This document shows, one piece after another, positions 11,356 to 23,507 of a DNA stretch of 64,000 nucleotides. Both the position numbers and the translations under genes were made by a program. Origin of the DNA: Lolium rigidum (lineage: Eukaryota; Streptophyta; Magnoliopsida; Poales; Poaceae). Location: positions 146,799,962 to 146,863,961 of the forward strand of contig NC_061512.1 in NCBI RefSeq assembly GCF_022539505.1. Direction: 5' to 3'. The notes beneath the pieces were generated by a model. That model saw nothing but the letters and a program-made list of their open reading frames with translations, searched no databases and was not told the DNA's origin. Positions within the stretch are counted from its first letter, which is position 1; each line of letters begins with the position of its first letter.

Positions 11356-14353
11356 AGACCAGCCATCTGTTCAACCGTCGTCTCATAACCACAATAATGT
11401 AAAAGGCAAACCACCTTAGTACATTACTATTTAAAGTTCCGCTAGGATCTCATGGCTATGAATGAACGCTCAATAAGTGTAATATCCCAGGTTTAGAGGC
11501 AAGAAAAAGAGAGAACACGAGAGTGTGCATTGCATTCATGCATAGAAAATCCGGGGGATTTTCGCGCGTTCATCTAAAACACAAAGCGATCGAGGTTTCT
11601 CTTGTGTCGATGGAATTGATGTGTGTCATCCACACAAGTGCGATAAATTTAGACATGACCTTTGTTGATTTACTATGTTTTCGAGGGAAATAGTTTGAAT
11701 TCAAATTCAAATATGAAAGACATAATTCAAATAGTAATTTGAATTGGAATTTGAATTCTAAACAATTATATAAATACAAAGTAAATATAAGTAGAAATTA
11801 GAATCAAATATTACAAATAATATTTCACATAAGTATTTCATTTACAACATTTATTGAATATTACATGTTGGAAAAGAAATAGAAGATTACAAAAGTAATA
11901 AAGGGAAATCCTAAACTAAATCTTCATCTTCCAAATATCTCCCAATCTTCTTATTCCTTTCCTGCAAAAGAAAAAATAAAACAAAGACAAAAGGAAAACA
12001 AATTGTTATGGTTAAAATGTCGCCATCATCAAAGATGAGGCATTTTGATATTGGAACTCGACTACTAGATATTAGAAACTTGTTCTAATATCTAAATTGG
12101 GGATTAGAGGGATCAATTTCAGTTATAGGCAACTTTGGGAATTATATATCATCTCTGGATCATAAGAGGGACCAATGGATCATTTTGTATCATTATGAAA
12201 CAGTGAGAAAATAGGCAACAGGGACAAGTGACAATATTTGATCCATGTCGAATAAGAGAAAAGGGCAACAATATTTGATCCACTTATTTTAGGCAACAAA
12301 GGCAACCAATTAATCCCTCTAACCTAACCAAGTTCCTATTTAAGCAAGCCCACATGATTTAAATAAAGTAATTCACCATTGACATTAGATGGTCAAGATG
12401 AATGATCATTAGCCACACAATTTAATCCCACAGATTATAATGCAAAGCTCACATGTAGCAGCCCATAAGAATTAACACTTGGCAGTACCAAAATAAGGCA
12501 AAGCATGGTCAGGCAAGGGATAAGATCAACCTCGAGATGCCTTGCACAAGAGGAAAAGCAAACCAACATGGGAACTTGTACAATCGGATGATGTCATCTG
12601 CAAGCGGCATACTCACACATGCAAGCTGTGTGTTGTCACCCCCACGACCAACACTCCGACCCTATATAAACAGACACATAGGCTCGTACCAAGCAGCTTT
12701 CCTCCACATCTCACATTTTCAGCCAACACACACACCACACTTTGGCAAATCTGGTAAGTAGCTATAGAACAGCAAGAACAAATCCACTAGCTAGAACCAC
12801 AAGCCTACAAATGAATGCGGGAAGATATACAAGCGGCGAGGAGGAGAAGGTATGCCACAAGCTGCAGGTTTATTTCAGGACCAACAAGAACAAGATACCA
12901 AGCTCCAGAGTGCAACAGGTAGAAAACCTCCAGTAACATAACTTGATCATGGAGTATATGTTCTTATCTTGCATGAACATCTCTGGGGAATAAAGGAGTG
13001 TACAAAGAAAATCACCCATCCAACTACCCTTCCACTAAATTTTCATCTAGGAGGATTAGAAGGATTTTTCTCTCAGATCTGCATAGTGATGCTATGCAAG
13101 AATCATCACAAAGAATTTTAAGTCATCAATAGTATCTGTTCTTATTTTAAATTGGTGCCTCAGCCTTTGCATCATCGGCAAGGCTACAAGATCCAGCATA
13201 TAATCTGTTCTTATCAGTTTATAGCTAAGAAAATGGGACAGCAAGATCCACCAGTAAAATCCAACAATACCAAAATCATTTCTTAGCTGCTAATCAGCAA
13301 CTAGATCATATTCAAGCAGCCATCCTTTGTCAGCAGGTTACAAGGGTTTATTTGGGGTCCAGGAATTATTCCCAGGCCAACCAAGTAACTCAAGGATCAA
13401 CAGTAATTAATCCATCATGGAATTGCTACACAACCAACTCTGTTGAACACATAAATTTCAGACCATCAATGGATCATCTCAAATCTCCAGTAAAACTATC
13501 ACAAATATGCATACAAGCTCAACCACAATTCATCAAGTAAATAATCCACCTTCATGTATCAGTACTTGTGTCTGAACTCAACAGGAGTCTACACAAAAAT
13601 ATAACTGAATTCATCCAATTAACCACTGTCATGTGGACAGTACAACCCAACAAATAGCCACACACACTTGCAATTCATACCAAATGAATTCAAATCATTT
13701 TCCTAGTTAATCTAGCTAGGAATCATTGCTAGCATCGATTCACTGTCTTATTGAACATCTACAAGCAAATATCATACCAGCAGCATAATCCTTTAATCAT
13801 AGATAGTGTTGTCTATAGAAATCACAGATCATCAGTGACATAACTTTACAGTGCAGGATGATTCATTTATCCAAGTTGAGGCCTTGGATCAAGCACAAGA
13901 CACTAGATGATTTAACAGTAATATCATTTGATAATCACCATGAACATGCAGCAATCGGGTTAAGCACACCCAAATGTTTGGCCAACAAATCCATAGCCAT
14001 ATAGAATACTGAGAGACAGAGAGAGAGAGGGAAAGAGGGTATGAGTAGCTCACAGTGGGATAGAGGAGTAGTCGTAGCGGTTGACGCCGGGGTTGCGTCG
14101 GCGATGCTGTGGTGACCCAGCGTACCACTGCATGGTGTAGTACACAAGTCGTTGACATAACACAAGTGAAACACCGTTCCACTCATATTACATCTCTCAG
14201 AGTGGTACAACAGAAACATATGCGAGTCCAAGGTATGTCTATAGAAGTACACACGAGCTGTTTACATAAGATCAACACAACCTCCTACTTTACAGGTGAG
14301 GTAAAACTTCAAATAAAGCTCCGTAAGAACGACTCGTAGTCTATCTTATTGCT
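11356..14353. other. Flanking DNA, probably part of another LTR element
   Basis: I see no gene. A TGTAATATCCCAGG start at 11478 is the typical 5' end of a class of long grass Gypsy LTRs. A TATA-like CCTATATAAAC at 12660 could be its promoter. The stretch at about 14040-14260 resembles LTR sequence common in Pooideae, though I recognise it only by memory. Short frames at 12537-12936 show no known domain. The contig ends at the gap. Confidence 0.4.
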
Positions 14354-14453
14354 NNNNNNNNNNNNNNNNNNNNNNNNNNNNNNNNNNNNNNNNNNNNNNN
14401 NNNNNNNNNNNNNNNNNNNNNNNNNNNNNNNNNNNNNNNNNNNNNNNNNNNNN
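14354..14453. other. Assembly gap, 100 N
   Basis: Exactly 100 N, the conventional length for a scaffold join of unknown size. The two sides are not continuous: the left is Copia flank or LTR sequence, the right is a different LTR fragment. Confidence 0.98.
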
Positions 14454-14723
14454 TCAAGAACGTTTGGTCATCATAAGTAAACAAACCGGCTTGTCCTTTG
14501 TGCTAAAAAGGATTGGGCCACTCGCTGCAATTATTACTCTCGCATTTTACTTACTTGTACTTTATTTATCTCGCTATATCAAAACCCCCGAATACTTGTC
14601 TGTGAGCATTTACAGTGTATCCTTCATCGAAACTGCTTGTCAACACCTTCTGCTCCTCGTTGGGTTCGACACTCTTATTTATCGAAAGTACTACGATACA
14701 CCCCCTATACTTGTGGGTCATCA
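14454..14723 (-). mobile_element. WHAM-like Gypsy LTR fragment
   Basis: On the minus strand it starts TGATGACCCACAAGTATAGG and continues through a segment coding for nothing, a start I associate with WHAM-type LTRs. It interrupts the LTR of element X 26 bp from that LTR's end and runs into the gap. Confidence 0.6.
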
Positions 14724-14749
14724 TATACCCATAAAGTATACCCACAACA
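14724..14749 (-). mobile_element. Remnant of the 5' LTR of element X (26 bp)
   Basis: On the minus strand it reads TGTTGTGGGTATACTTTATG and on to 14724. It matches the first 26 bp of the X LTR at 6342 with one mismatch. It is followed on the plus strand by GACAA at 14750-14754, the target duplication. Confidence 0.75.
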
Positions 14750-17636
14750 GACAATGTTTGTTTTGCCAAAGATCGTGTTTGTAGGGCTTGTCTTGAAGGT
14801 AAAATGCATGATTCTCCGCATCCAAGCAAGACCATCATCTCTTCCAAGAGAATATTGGAGCTCCTTCATGTGGACCTTTTGGTCCCACTACTCATGCAAG
14901 TCTTGGTGCGAAGAAACATTGTTTGGTTATTGTTGATGATTATTCAAGATATACTTGGATTTTCTTTCTCAAGAAGAAGGATGAGACTCAACAAATCTTC
15001 ATCGACTTTGTCACCGAGGTGCAACGTCAACACAACCTCACTATATTGGCAATTAGAAGTGACAACGGCTCCTAGTTCAAGAACTACACACTCAATGACT
15101 TCCTTAGTGATGAGGGGAGAAGACATCAATATTCCGCTGCATACACCCCTCAACAAAATGGTGTTGCGGAGAGGAAGAACCGGACTCTCATGGATATGGC
15201 AAGGTCTATGTTGTCGGTGTATAAATCCCGATATGACTTTTGGGCCGAATCCATCTCCACCGCATGTCATTCCGCTAACCAGATTTATCTCCGCAAGGGC
15301 TTGAACAAGACTCCTTATGAAATCCTCACCGGAAACAAGCCCAATATCTCCTACTTCCGAGTATTTGGTTGTAAGTGTTTCTATAAAATCAAAGGTGTTC
15401 ATTTGTCTAAATTTGCACCTAAAGCTTTGGAGGGTATTTTTGTTGGTTACGGTGCCGAATCTCACACTTATAGAATCTTTGACAAAGTCTCGACTATTGT
15501 CATTTAATCTTGTAGTGTGAAATTCGAAGAAAATGATGGCTCCCAAGTGGGGAAAGTTGATGTTTGTGCAGATGATGAAATACCTCAAGACGCCATAGTA
15601 AGAATGGGGACAAGATTTCACCTCCCCATTGAGGGACACGGTGTGGCGCCTCGGGAAGGACTATGCTCTACTCAAGTGGAGCCCTCATCCTCACAAGCTC
15701 AATAAGCTCCGAATCTTGTGGACAATGTTACACCAACCGAAGAACAAGCTCAAGACCCTCCCTCTCATGAGCAAGATCAAGGACAAGATTCACCTAATGA
15801 GATTGATGGAGAAGCACCAAGTGTTGATCAAGAACAACCCAATGATGATGGTGCAACCCCAATTGGTGTCCAAGATCAACCTCATGATGAAGAGCAAACT
15901 CAAGAAATTGAGCAAGCTCAAATTAATGGTCAAGACGGGGATCAAAATAGTCAAGAAGACTAAGTGATGTCTCAAAGCTCTTTTGAAGACATTGAAGCCC
16001 GTCGCAAAATAAGAGTTGCAAGACCTTTGGAACTTCGAGGTCACACTATTGACAAAGTTGTTGGTGACTTGAGAAAGCAAATGACCACCCGGAGACAACT
16101 AGCCAACTTTAGTGATCACCAAGCTTACATATCCATGGTGGAACCAAAGAAAGTCTTTGATGCACTTGAAGATCCGGATTGGTTGGATGCTATGCATGAA
16201 GAACTCAATAACTTCAAGCGCAACAAAGTATGAGATTAGTAGAGAAGCCCAAGGATTGTCACAATGTTATTGACACGAAGTGGATATTCAAGAACAAGCA
16301 AGATGAACATGGCATTGTCATTCAGAACAAGGCAAGATTGGTGGATCAAGGTTTCTCTCAAGTGGAAGGCATTGACTTCGGTGAAACTTATGCTCCCGTG
16401 GCTCGCCTTGAGTCCATCTGTAACCTTCTTGCATATGCTTCTCACCATAACTTTAAATTGCAACAAATGGATGTTAAATGTGCATTTCTTAATGGGCATC
16501 TAAAAGAGTTGGTCTTTGTTAAGCAACCTCCCGGGTTCGAGGATCTCGAGTTCCCTAACCATGTCTATCAACTCGACAAGGCACCCTATGGCCTTAAGAA
16601 AGCCCCACGTGTGTGGTATGAGCACCTTAAAGAGTTGCTACTAGACCGTGGATTTCAACTCGGGCTAATCGACCGCACTCTTTTTTTCTAAGAGGGTTGA
16701 TGGGGAGCTTTTCATTTGCCAAATATATGTTGATGATATTATCTTTGGCTCTACTAATAAAGCTTTTAATGAAGAATTTTCAAAGCTTATGACCAACAAG
16801 TTTGAGATGTCCATGATGCGTGAATTGAGGTTCTTTCTTCGATTTGAGATCAAGAAATTGAGAGAAGGAACATTCATTTTCCAAGCCAAGTACATTCAAG
16901 ACATGCTCAAGAGATTCAATATGAAGGACTTGAATGGTGCAAAGACCCCAATGGCTACCAATTGCCATCTTGCTCTTGATCCCGGTGGTAAGGACGTGGA
17001 ACCAAAGGTATATCGCTCCATGATAGGCTCCTTGCTTTACCTTTGCGCATCTAGACCGGATATTGTGTTGAGTTTAGGTGTATGTGCAAGGTATCAAGCC
17101 GCTCCTAAAGAAAGCCACTTAGTGGCGGTCAAAAGAATCTTTAGATATTTGGTTCATTCCCCAAGACTTGGATTATGGTACCCAAAGGGTTATGCATTCT
17201 CACTTGTTGGCTATACGGACTCGGATTGGGCGGGAGATAAGGATGATAGAAAATCAACCTCCGGGGCTTGCCAATTTCTTGGTAGGTCCTTGGTGTGTTG
17301 GTCTTCTAAGAAGCAAAATTGTATAGCTCTCTCTACCGCCGAATCCGAGTACGTGACGGCCGCTAGTGGATGCACACAACTCTTATGGATGAGGCAAACT
17401 TTAAAGGATTAAGGTGTCACTTGTGACAAAGTGCCTCTTTTATGTGACAACCAAAGTGCCATCAAGATTGCATACAACCAACGAAGCATATTGAGATTCG
17501 GAATCACTTCATTCGAGATCATGTCTCCCGGGGTGATATTGAGTTGTCATTCATTAGTACCCATGACCAACTTGCGGATATATTCACAAAGCCTCTTGAT
17601 GAAGCAAGATTTTGTTACTTGAGGAATGAGCTAAAT
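14750..17636 (+). pseudogene. Copia (SIRE/Maximus-like) integrase-RT-RNase H remnant, 3' half
   Basis: Translation starts in the integrase zinc finger (CFAKDRVCRACLEGK) and continues through the integrase core (HVDL, then SDNGS followed by an in-frame stop near 15074). The reverse transcriptase follows (LQQMDVKCAFLNG, then YVDDI near 16728), then RNase H (YTDSDWAGDKDDRKSTSG). Frames change or stop near 15507, 15704, 15961, 16231, 16691 and 17412, so it is dead. The first residues continue exactly from the segment that ends at 6901 on the minus strand. Confidence 0.9.
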
Positions 17637-18740
17637 ATAATAGATTCAAGTAGCTTGGCTTGAACACCTTGCATACATACCTATTCTTCAACTTCTATTT
17701 GGTTTAGGTGTGGGCATGGAAATAGGGGCAGTACGGTTTAAATTATTGAGCTACCCCTCCCCCCATAATGCCAACATTAAGAAAAATCATTCTCTTTATA
17801 TCAATTAATGATATGTGAGCTTCAATGATGAATATTGGTTTTGGGTCCAAGATATATCTTCGCGGTGCCATACCTTATCAATCATATATGGTGGCCTAGG
17901 CCACCGACCTCTTCTTGTGAAGAGTTGTTCTTAATTGGATCTTAATGAGTTGCTCCTTTTTGGTCTTTCATGTTCTTATGGGAATTGGCTCAATGTTTGG
18001 CTTTCTCTTGATTTGATCCTTGCAAACTTGAGTTCATAGTACCATACCTCTCTTAGTGTCCATCCTAAGCCATTCTCACACCTCTAAAACATTCTATCTC
18101 TTGCACAAGCTCGTTTCAAAAATTGCATATCAAAACTCATGTTTATCATTGACCAAATTGTGTTAATATTAAAGAGGGTGTCTTTCTAAAACCAAAAGGG
18201 ATTTTTTAAAACAAAAATAGCCCAAGTTAAAAAAAACCAGGGGGGCCTACCGACCCGGGCCTGACCAGGCCGGTAGTACCGCCGGGGCCTGGCCGGTACT
18301 ACCGCCGGCCTCGGGCCGGTAGTGCTACCCCGCACCCCCAGCACACACGCACGCCCACGACACCACACGCCCCAATCCCCAACCCTCACGCACGCACAAC
18401 ACACACGCCGCCCGATCGGCCGCCGGCTCTCCGGCCGCCGCCCCGGCCTCCTCCGGCCAGATCGGCTCGGGGGAGCCTTCCCCATCATCACCTCCTCCAT
18501 GGCCTCCGGTATTGGCTCCTCTCCCCGCGTATTTTGGCCGTATTTTAGGCTCATACATGTGTTGGTTCTTGCTACTACATGCTTAGATTTTTGGCTAAAT
18601 CTTGCACTAAGAGGTTGTATCAATTTTTGATCTATGTCCTCTAGTATGTAGTACCATTACACCTCTAATGTGTGGCAAAGAAAAAATTTCTCACAATCAT
18701 GCATGTTTGTTTTTGGGTCAAAGTCATTTTTTTCATATAA
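17637..18740 (+). mobile_element. Spacer between Copia pol and the extra ORF
   Basis: Non-coding part of the element. It includes a GC-rich block at 18240-18480 with repeated CCGGTAGTACC motifs, the same motif family as in the LTR. No ORF with a recognisable domain. Confidence 0.6.
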
Positions 18741-20234
18741 ATGAGCTTGTGCACTTATCCCCTTTGTCCCCCTACGCTGTTCGTCTATTTCACAGATGCT
18801 AGTGGTTTTGATTCGGCAAGACCGCGGAAGAGAAGAGGGGTTCCATCCGTTGAGGATGAGATTATTGAACAAGATGAAGTGTTACCCCGTGCCACTACGG
18901 CTCGTGGTGCTTCTTTGGCCAATAAGAAGAAAGGGAAGAAGGCTATTGTGTCATATAGCAACGTACGCCTTCATGCGTACATGGCTATCCGCACCTCTAA
19001 CCCCTTTGAGGGGCCACGGCCTTCTCGTACCCGCAACCGTCACTTCTACACCGAGGTTCAAGAAAGGATTTTCAATGAAGTCTATCCCCCCAAGGTAAAG
19101 GTGGTTGATCAACAGTATATCAACATTGACCATTTGAAGAAGGATGCATACTTTCATCAAGCACTCGGGATTTGCGAGGAGTTTGGTTTTCTTCCCATTA
19201 TGTCTTTCCAATGCAACTATGATCCTTACCTTGTGACTCGGTTTTTTGCCACGGTCTATTTTCATGATGATAAAGCTCGCTCCATTACTTGGATGACTCG
19301 TGATGAGGTACTCACTACCACTTGGAGCAACTTTGGACAGATTCTTGGCTATCCCATTCCGGACAATTGTGAAGATGACCGTGCTAGTGGTTGGAGGTTT
19401 CATGGGAACTCTAATGCAAGCACCAAGGATGTTCTTGATCCACTCTATATGCCCGGTAGATGCAAGCTTGGATTCACTTCCGGTCTTCAACCTGTCTATG
19501 ATATCATGCTTTGCATCTACCGTGAGACTGTTGCCGTCAAAGTAGGTAACGTTGATGAGATTCACTCCTTTGTCATTGACTTGATGCTTCAAACACACCT
19601 CCAGAGGGGCAAGGGTGTGAAGACGGATGTCATGGATTGCCTATGGAACCAGATTTTTCTGCGTATGGTGGAAAAGAGGTCTCCTTCCTTTGCTCCCTTT
19701 ATCATGAAGCTTATTTCTGAGGTGTGGCGTCAGAAATTTGATGGCGCAATTCTGGAGCCAATATCACCACTTACTGAGCATCCTCGCAAGAACCTCCTTA
19801 TCAAAGATCATGGGCTCCCACCTTCTGCCACAACAGCTCCTACAGCAGGTCCTTCAGATCCTTCCACTGCTCGTGCTCGCCGGATTGATGGATTTATTGC
19901 TCATATGGCCCTTGGGGGGCCTCCGGCCGACTCCGCATATGACCCCATGCTCGAGCCCTCTTGGTACACCAAGCTCAAGATCAAGGTAAAGAAGACCTTC
20001 TGTCTCCAGCTGGATATTCAGGACCGTATGTATGACTCCTATGTGGCCGAGAAGAAAGCTTGGCGCCGTCAGAAGAGCATCATGAGAAAGCTTGGTGTGG
20101 AACTGTCTCCTCCAGAATCTGAAGAGAATATCCTTCCGAAGCCTCAGTGGATTTCTGCTCATAGCCAGTGGTCTGATGGTGAAGACGGACCCTCCTACGA
20201 TGTCGACTCCGATATTGGCGGGGACTTCTTGTGA
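18741..20234 (+). CDS. Extra ORF downstream of Copia pol (497 aa, envelope position)
   Basis: An intact 497-codon frame from ATG 18741 lies between the RNase H remnant and the 3' LTR. That is the slot where SIRE/Maximus-lineage Copia elements carry an additional, sometimes called envelope-like, ORF. The first 60 residues are basic (ARPRKRRGVPS, KKKGKKA). A globular middle contains LGICEEFGFLPIMSFQ and WSNFGQILGYPIP, resembling the coat/ORF1-like domains found in plant retrotransposons. The C-terminus is acidic. I see no signal peptide, transmembrane helix or furin-like site, so the word envelope would not be justified. It is intact although pol upstream is full of stops. Function unknown. Confidence 0.65.
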   Translation: MSLCTYPLCPPTLFVYFTDASGFDSARPRKRRGVPSVEDEIIEQDEVLPRATTARGASLANKKKGKKAIVSYSNVRLHAYMAIRTSNPFEGPRPSRTRNRHFYTEVQERIFNEVYPPKVKVVDQQYINIDHLKKDAYFHQALGICEEFGFLPIMSFQCNYDPYLVTRFFATVYFHDDKARSITWMTRDEVLTTTWSNFGQILGYPIPDNCEDDRASGWRFHGNSNASTKDVLDPLYMPGRCKLGFTSGLQPVYDIMLCIYRETVAVKVGNVDEIHSFVIDLMLQTHLQRGKGVKTDVMDCLWNQIFLRMVEKRSPSFAPFIMKLISEVWRQKFDGAILEPISPLTEHPRKNLLIKDHGLPPSATTAPTAGPSDPSTARARRIDGFIAHMALGGPPADSAYDPMLEPSWYTKLKIKVKKTFCLQLDIQDRMYDSYVAEKKAWRRQKSIMRKLGVELSPPESEENILPKPQWISAHSQWSDGEDGPSYDVDSDIGGDFL

Positions 20235-20777
20235 GTCTCTCGGGACGGTAGCATCGCTCTGCAACCTTTTTGGCATCTTGATGTCAAAGGGGGAGAAGAG
20301 TTCTATTAGGTTCGGGATTTGCATGGGAAGTCACAAGCTTGCGTTTTCTTTGACTCTTTATGCTTGTGACTTATGGTTATCTTGTTGAGAACCTTTTTAT
20401 TATGCTTTATGGACCTTATCTATGTGTGTGAGACATAGGGGCTATCTATTTATGTATGAGACATTATCTATCTAGCTATCTATGGTAATGACTAAGTAGA
20501 CTACTTGTGGTATGATCTCTAAACTCAACACTTGTCTTTACACACATATGCTATGTCTCTCCTCAAGTGCAAGTGATGAATTTGTTTGCTTACCCTTTAC
20601 CCTTGCACTTGTTGGTTAATCTAAATTGCTTGAGTATATTGTTCCTAGATGATGTGCCTCTTTGTCAAATGCTAATTTTATTGGATGCACATGTCTAGGG
20701 GGAGCTTATATCCTCTTACAAGTTCTTTGCTCAAATACTCAATTCCTATGCAAATCTTATATTGTCATCAAGAAACC

Positions 20778-20789
20778 AAAAAGGGGAGA
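20778..20789 (+). other. Polypurine tract of the Copia element
   Basis: AAAAAGGGGAGA precedes the LTR start TGAAAGAAC at 20791. Confidence 0.75.
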
Positions 20790-20790
20790 T

Positions 20791-22092
20791 TGAAAGAACA
20801 TATATCTTTTTGTAAGTGGTTTTGGTGTTGATGACAATATTTATTTATGACTAATTTCGGTATATAAGATTTGTAGGATGTTGCATGCTCGGTGTGCCCA
20901 AAAGTTGAAGTGCTTGCGAGATCAAATGATATTAGTATGTGGTTGATTGTTGGAAGAAAGAATGGAAGAGAAAAGAAAGAAAAGAAAGAAGAACAAAATG
21001 GAAGAAGAGAAGAAGAAATAAAGAGAAGAAAGAAATAAGAGAGGAAGGGGTGGCCGCCGCCGGAGGTGCGGGCGGTACCACCGGCCACCCTGCGGCCGGA
21101 GCCTCCGGGCTAGGTACCGCCCGCGGTACCGGATATAGGCTGTTTGCCACCGTTTGGTTCCAGGGCGTTGGGGAGGTCCGGCGGTACCCCGGCCGGTACC
21201 TTGGCCGGAGGCTCCGGCCTCCCCCCTCCCGGCCTGCGCTGCCTGGCCGACTTGGCCTCGTGGAGGCCTCACGCTGGCCCGCCCTGGCCACGTGGCCTGC
21301 CCCGGTTCGCCCGCGCCGTCGACTGCGGCCGGTAGTACCAGCCCAACATGGCCGGTACTACCACTCAGCCCCCTCCAACGGCAGGATCTCCTCGGGGAGT
21401 ATTTATAGTGCTTCTTCTCCATGGGTTCTCTCTATCACTTCTTCCCCAAAATCTGAGACACCATTGTTGAGCTCCATTTTGCCTAGATCTCTCTACTCCT
21501 CCACCCAAACTTCACCATACTTGAGGATTTGCTAGAGATGACCTAGATCTACTCTTCCACCAAAGGGATTTGTGTTTCATCAACATTCTTAGTGGATCTT
21601 TGTGAGGTGACCTCGAAGCTACTCTTCGTGTAAAGCTTCGTGGTTACATCTTGGGAGCCTCCAATTTGGTTGTGGATATGTGCCCCAAGCTTCGTGTAAA
21701 GGTGCCGGTTGCGACCTCAAGGCAACCGCTTAGTGGAGCGCGGGCTAGGCCTTTGTGGTGTTGCTCATAGGAGAAAAGGGTGAGCCTTCGTGGCGTTGGT
21801 TGGACTTCGTGTCACCACACCCCTCCGAACGTAGACGTACCTTCTTGCAAAGGAAGAGAACTACGGGAATCATATCATCGTCTCTCCGTGTGCTCCATAT
21901 CGGTTACCTCTATCTTCTCACCGCCTTTACTACGTGTATCTTGTATTGTTGCTTGCTATCTTGTCATATAGGTGAATTCACTTGGTTGCATATCTAGAGA
22001 ATTTACCTTTGTGTCAAGCCTAATTTGAAAAAGTATTAAAATTTGAGATTACACCTATTCACACCCCCTCTAGGTGTCATACGATCCTTTCA
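20791..22092 (+). mobile_element. 3' LTR of the SIRE/Maximus-like Copia element (1302 bp)
   Basis: It matches the reverse complement of 10048-11355 over its whole length, with scattered substitutions and small indels in the GC-rich centre. It starts TGAAAGAACATA and ends ACGATCCTTTCA. The outer flank AGTCT (22093-22097) differs at one base from GGTCT at the other LTR. Confidence 0.9.
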
Positions 22093-23108
22093 AGTCTGCA
22101 ACCTCCCTACGTGGAGCTTATCCCATACACATGCATGAAAGAATGGCTAGAATATCCTAATCTTTGACATTCCAAACACTAGAGGTGAATCCAGAGTTTC
22201 CTGGGAACACATTATCCCACTGCAGTTTCAATACCTCTACAACGCGTTGTTTTCTTTTTCATTAGTTAGTTTTAGCATTTTCATTTTAACTGTTCAACAC
22301 ACTCAGTCAACCGTATTCACTTTTACTTGGAATTAAGTGCATCCTTGAGTAAGTTGTAACAAGAAACAAATAATTAACTATAGCCGGTAGGCTCTCTGTG
22401 TGATCGATACACTTATTTCGAAACTAGCTACACCTACATATGCACTTTGCGGATATCACGCTGGTCTTGGTTTCATCTATTAGCACCACATCATTAGCAA
22501 AGAGCATACAACAAGAGAGCAGACGTATGGCGGACGAGCTACGGGTAGCTCGCTATCCTCGTTGTTAGTGCGGCCTGAGGATCTTGGCCAAAATCAAATT
22601 TATCTCTGATACGACCCATATACTATCAATTTCAACAGTGGGACCTTATAGGGTTGGTCCATCTCCCTTCCACACGATGGTTTCCTCACCTTCTCCGATA
22701 CGATGCAGATCGGGTAATGGGTGGCATGAGGAAGAGTGGTCGAAGTGCTTGAATCGGGGATGATTTCGCCAGGAGCGAGGGCGGTGGACAGCGTTGCCGG
22801 TGGTGCTCTCCGTTAGATTCATTGCAGATCAATCGCGGGGACGGCGGCAAAAAATCAGCCAAGAGATCTCGTCATCCGGCGTGCAGTGCTTCAATATCAC
22901 GGGCGGAAGAAGGTCTTGTCGACGGTGGCATGTATATTGCGTTGGCGGAGTACACTCTAGCTTGTGTCCATGATTTATTTGATTTGCTCTCTTGATTATT
23001 TTGTTGGATCCTAGAATTTTTCCATCCAATCTCGCTCTTCATGGCATTCGTTTTTAAAATTCTAGGTTGACATAATCTTGTCAGATACCAAATGAATCAC
23101 TTATATTT
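22093..23108. other. Intergenic, nothing recognised
   Basis: About 1 kb of apparently low-copy DNA between the Copia LTR and the MITE pair. No ORF with a known domain, no terminal repeats that I could see, no RNA gene. Confidence 0.5.
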
Positions 23109-23110
23109 TA

Positions 23111-23507
23111 CTACCTCCATTCTAAAGGTTAAGGCTTATATTTTTTTAGAAAAGTCAAACCAAGTAAGTGCATGTGCAATTGTTGATAAGACTGTCTTAT
23201 CTTAATCCTTCCACTAAATTTCGATATAATAATAAAACATGATGTACAATGACTTATTTTTTAGTCTTATCTTTAGTACCAAGACATCCTACATATATGG
23301 TGAGAGAGATTGTGCTAAGAGATCCTCTTAGCTAAGAGAAGGTAAAGTCGTTTTCATCTTTCTCTTTCCTCCACCTCAACGTTTATCGTATGTGGCACTA
23401 TTAAGATATCACCATTGTATATGTCCTAAGCCGGATTATATTTATTGGTTACTTGGTTTGATTTTTCAAAAAAAAAATCTTTAACCTTTGGGATGGGATG
23501 GAGGTAG
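23111..23507. mobile_element. Stowaway (Tc1/mariner) MITE, interrupted
   Basis: Inverted ends CTACCTCC...GGAGGTAG are flanked by TA on both sides (23109-23110, 23508-23509). The arms pair well beyond the ends: AAAGGTTAA and TCAAACCAAGTAA recur inverted. It is split by the Tourist-like MITE inside it. It ends about 465 bp before the cyclase start codon. Confidence 0.8.
23168..23426. mobile_element. Tourist (PIF/Harbinger) MITE nested in the Stowaway
   Basis: Ends GTGCATGTGCAATTG and, inverted, GGACATATACAATGG are flanked by TAA on both sides (23165-23167, 23427-23429). Target duplication and ends fit Tourist elements. It carries no coding sequence. Confidence 0.75.

Noticed and set aside
12537..12936. 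Small protein gene behind a TATA box
   Set aside because: Two overlapping short frames, no domain, inside probable LTR sequence; the TATA is better explained as an LTR promoter.
18741..20234. Host gene or true envelope gene
   Set aside because: It lies between pol and the 3' LTR of a Copia element, and shows no signal peptide or membrane helix.
20939..21535. 198-codon plus-strand ORF
   Set aside because: Same LTR shadow as above, in the 3' LTR.
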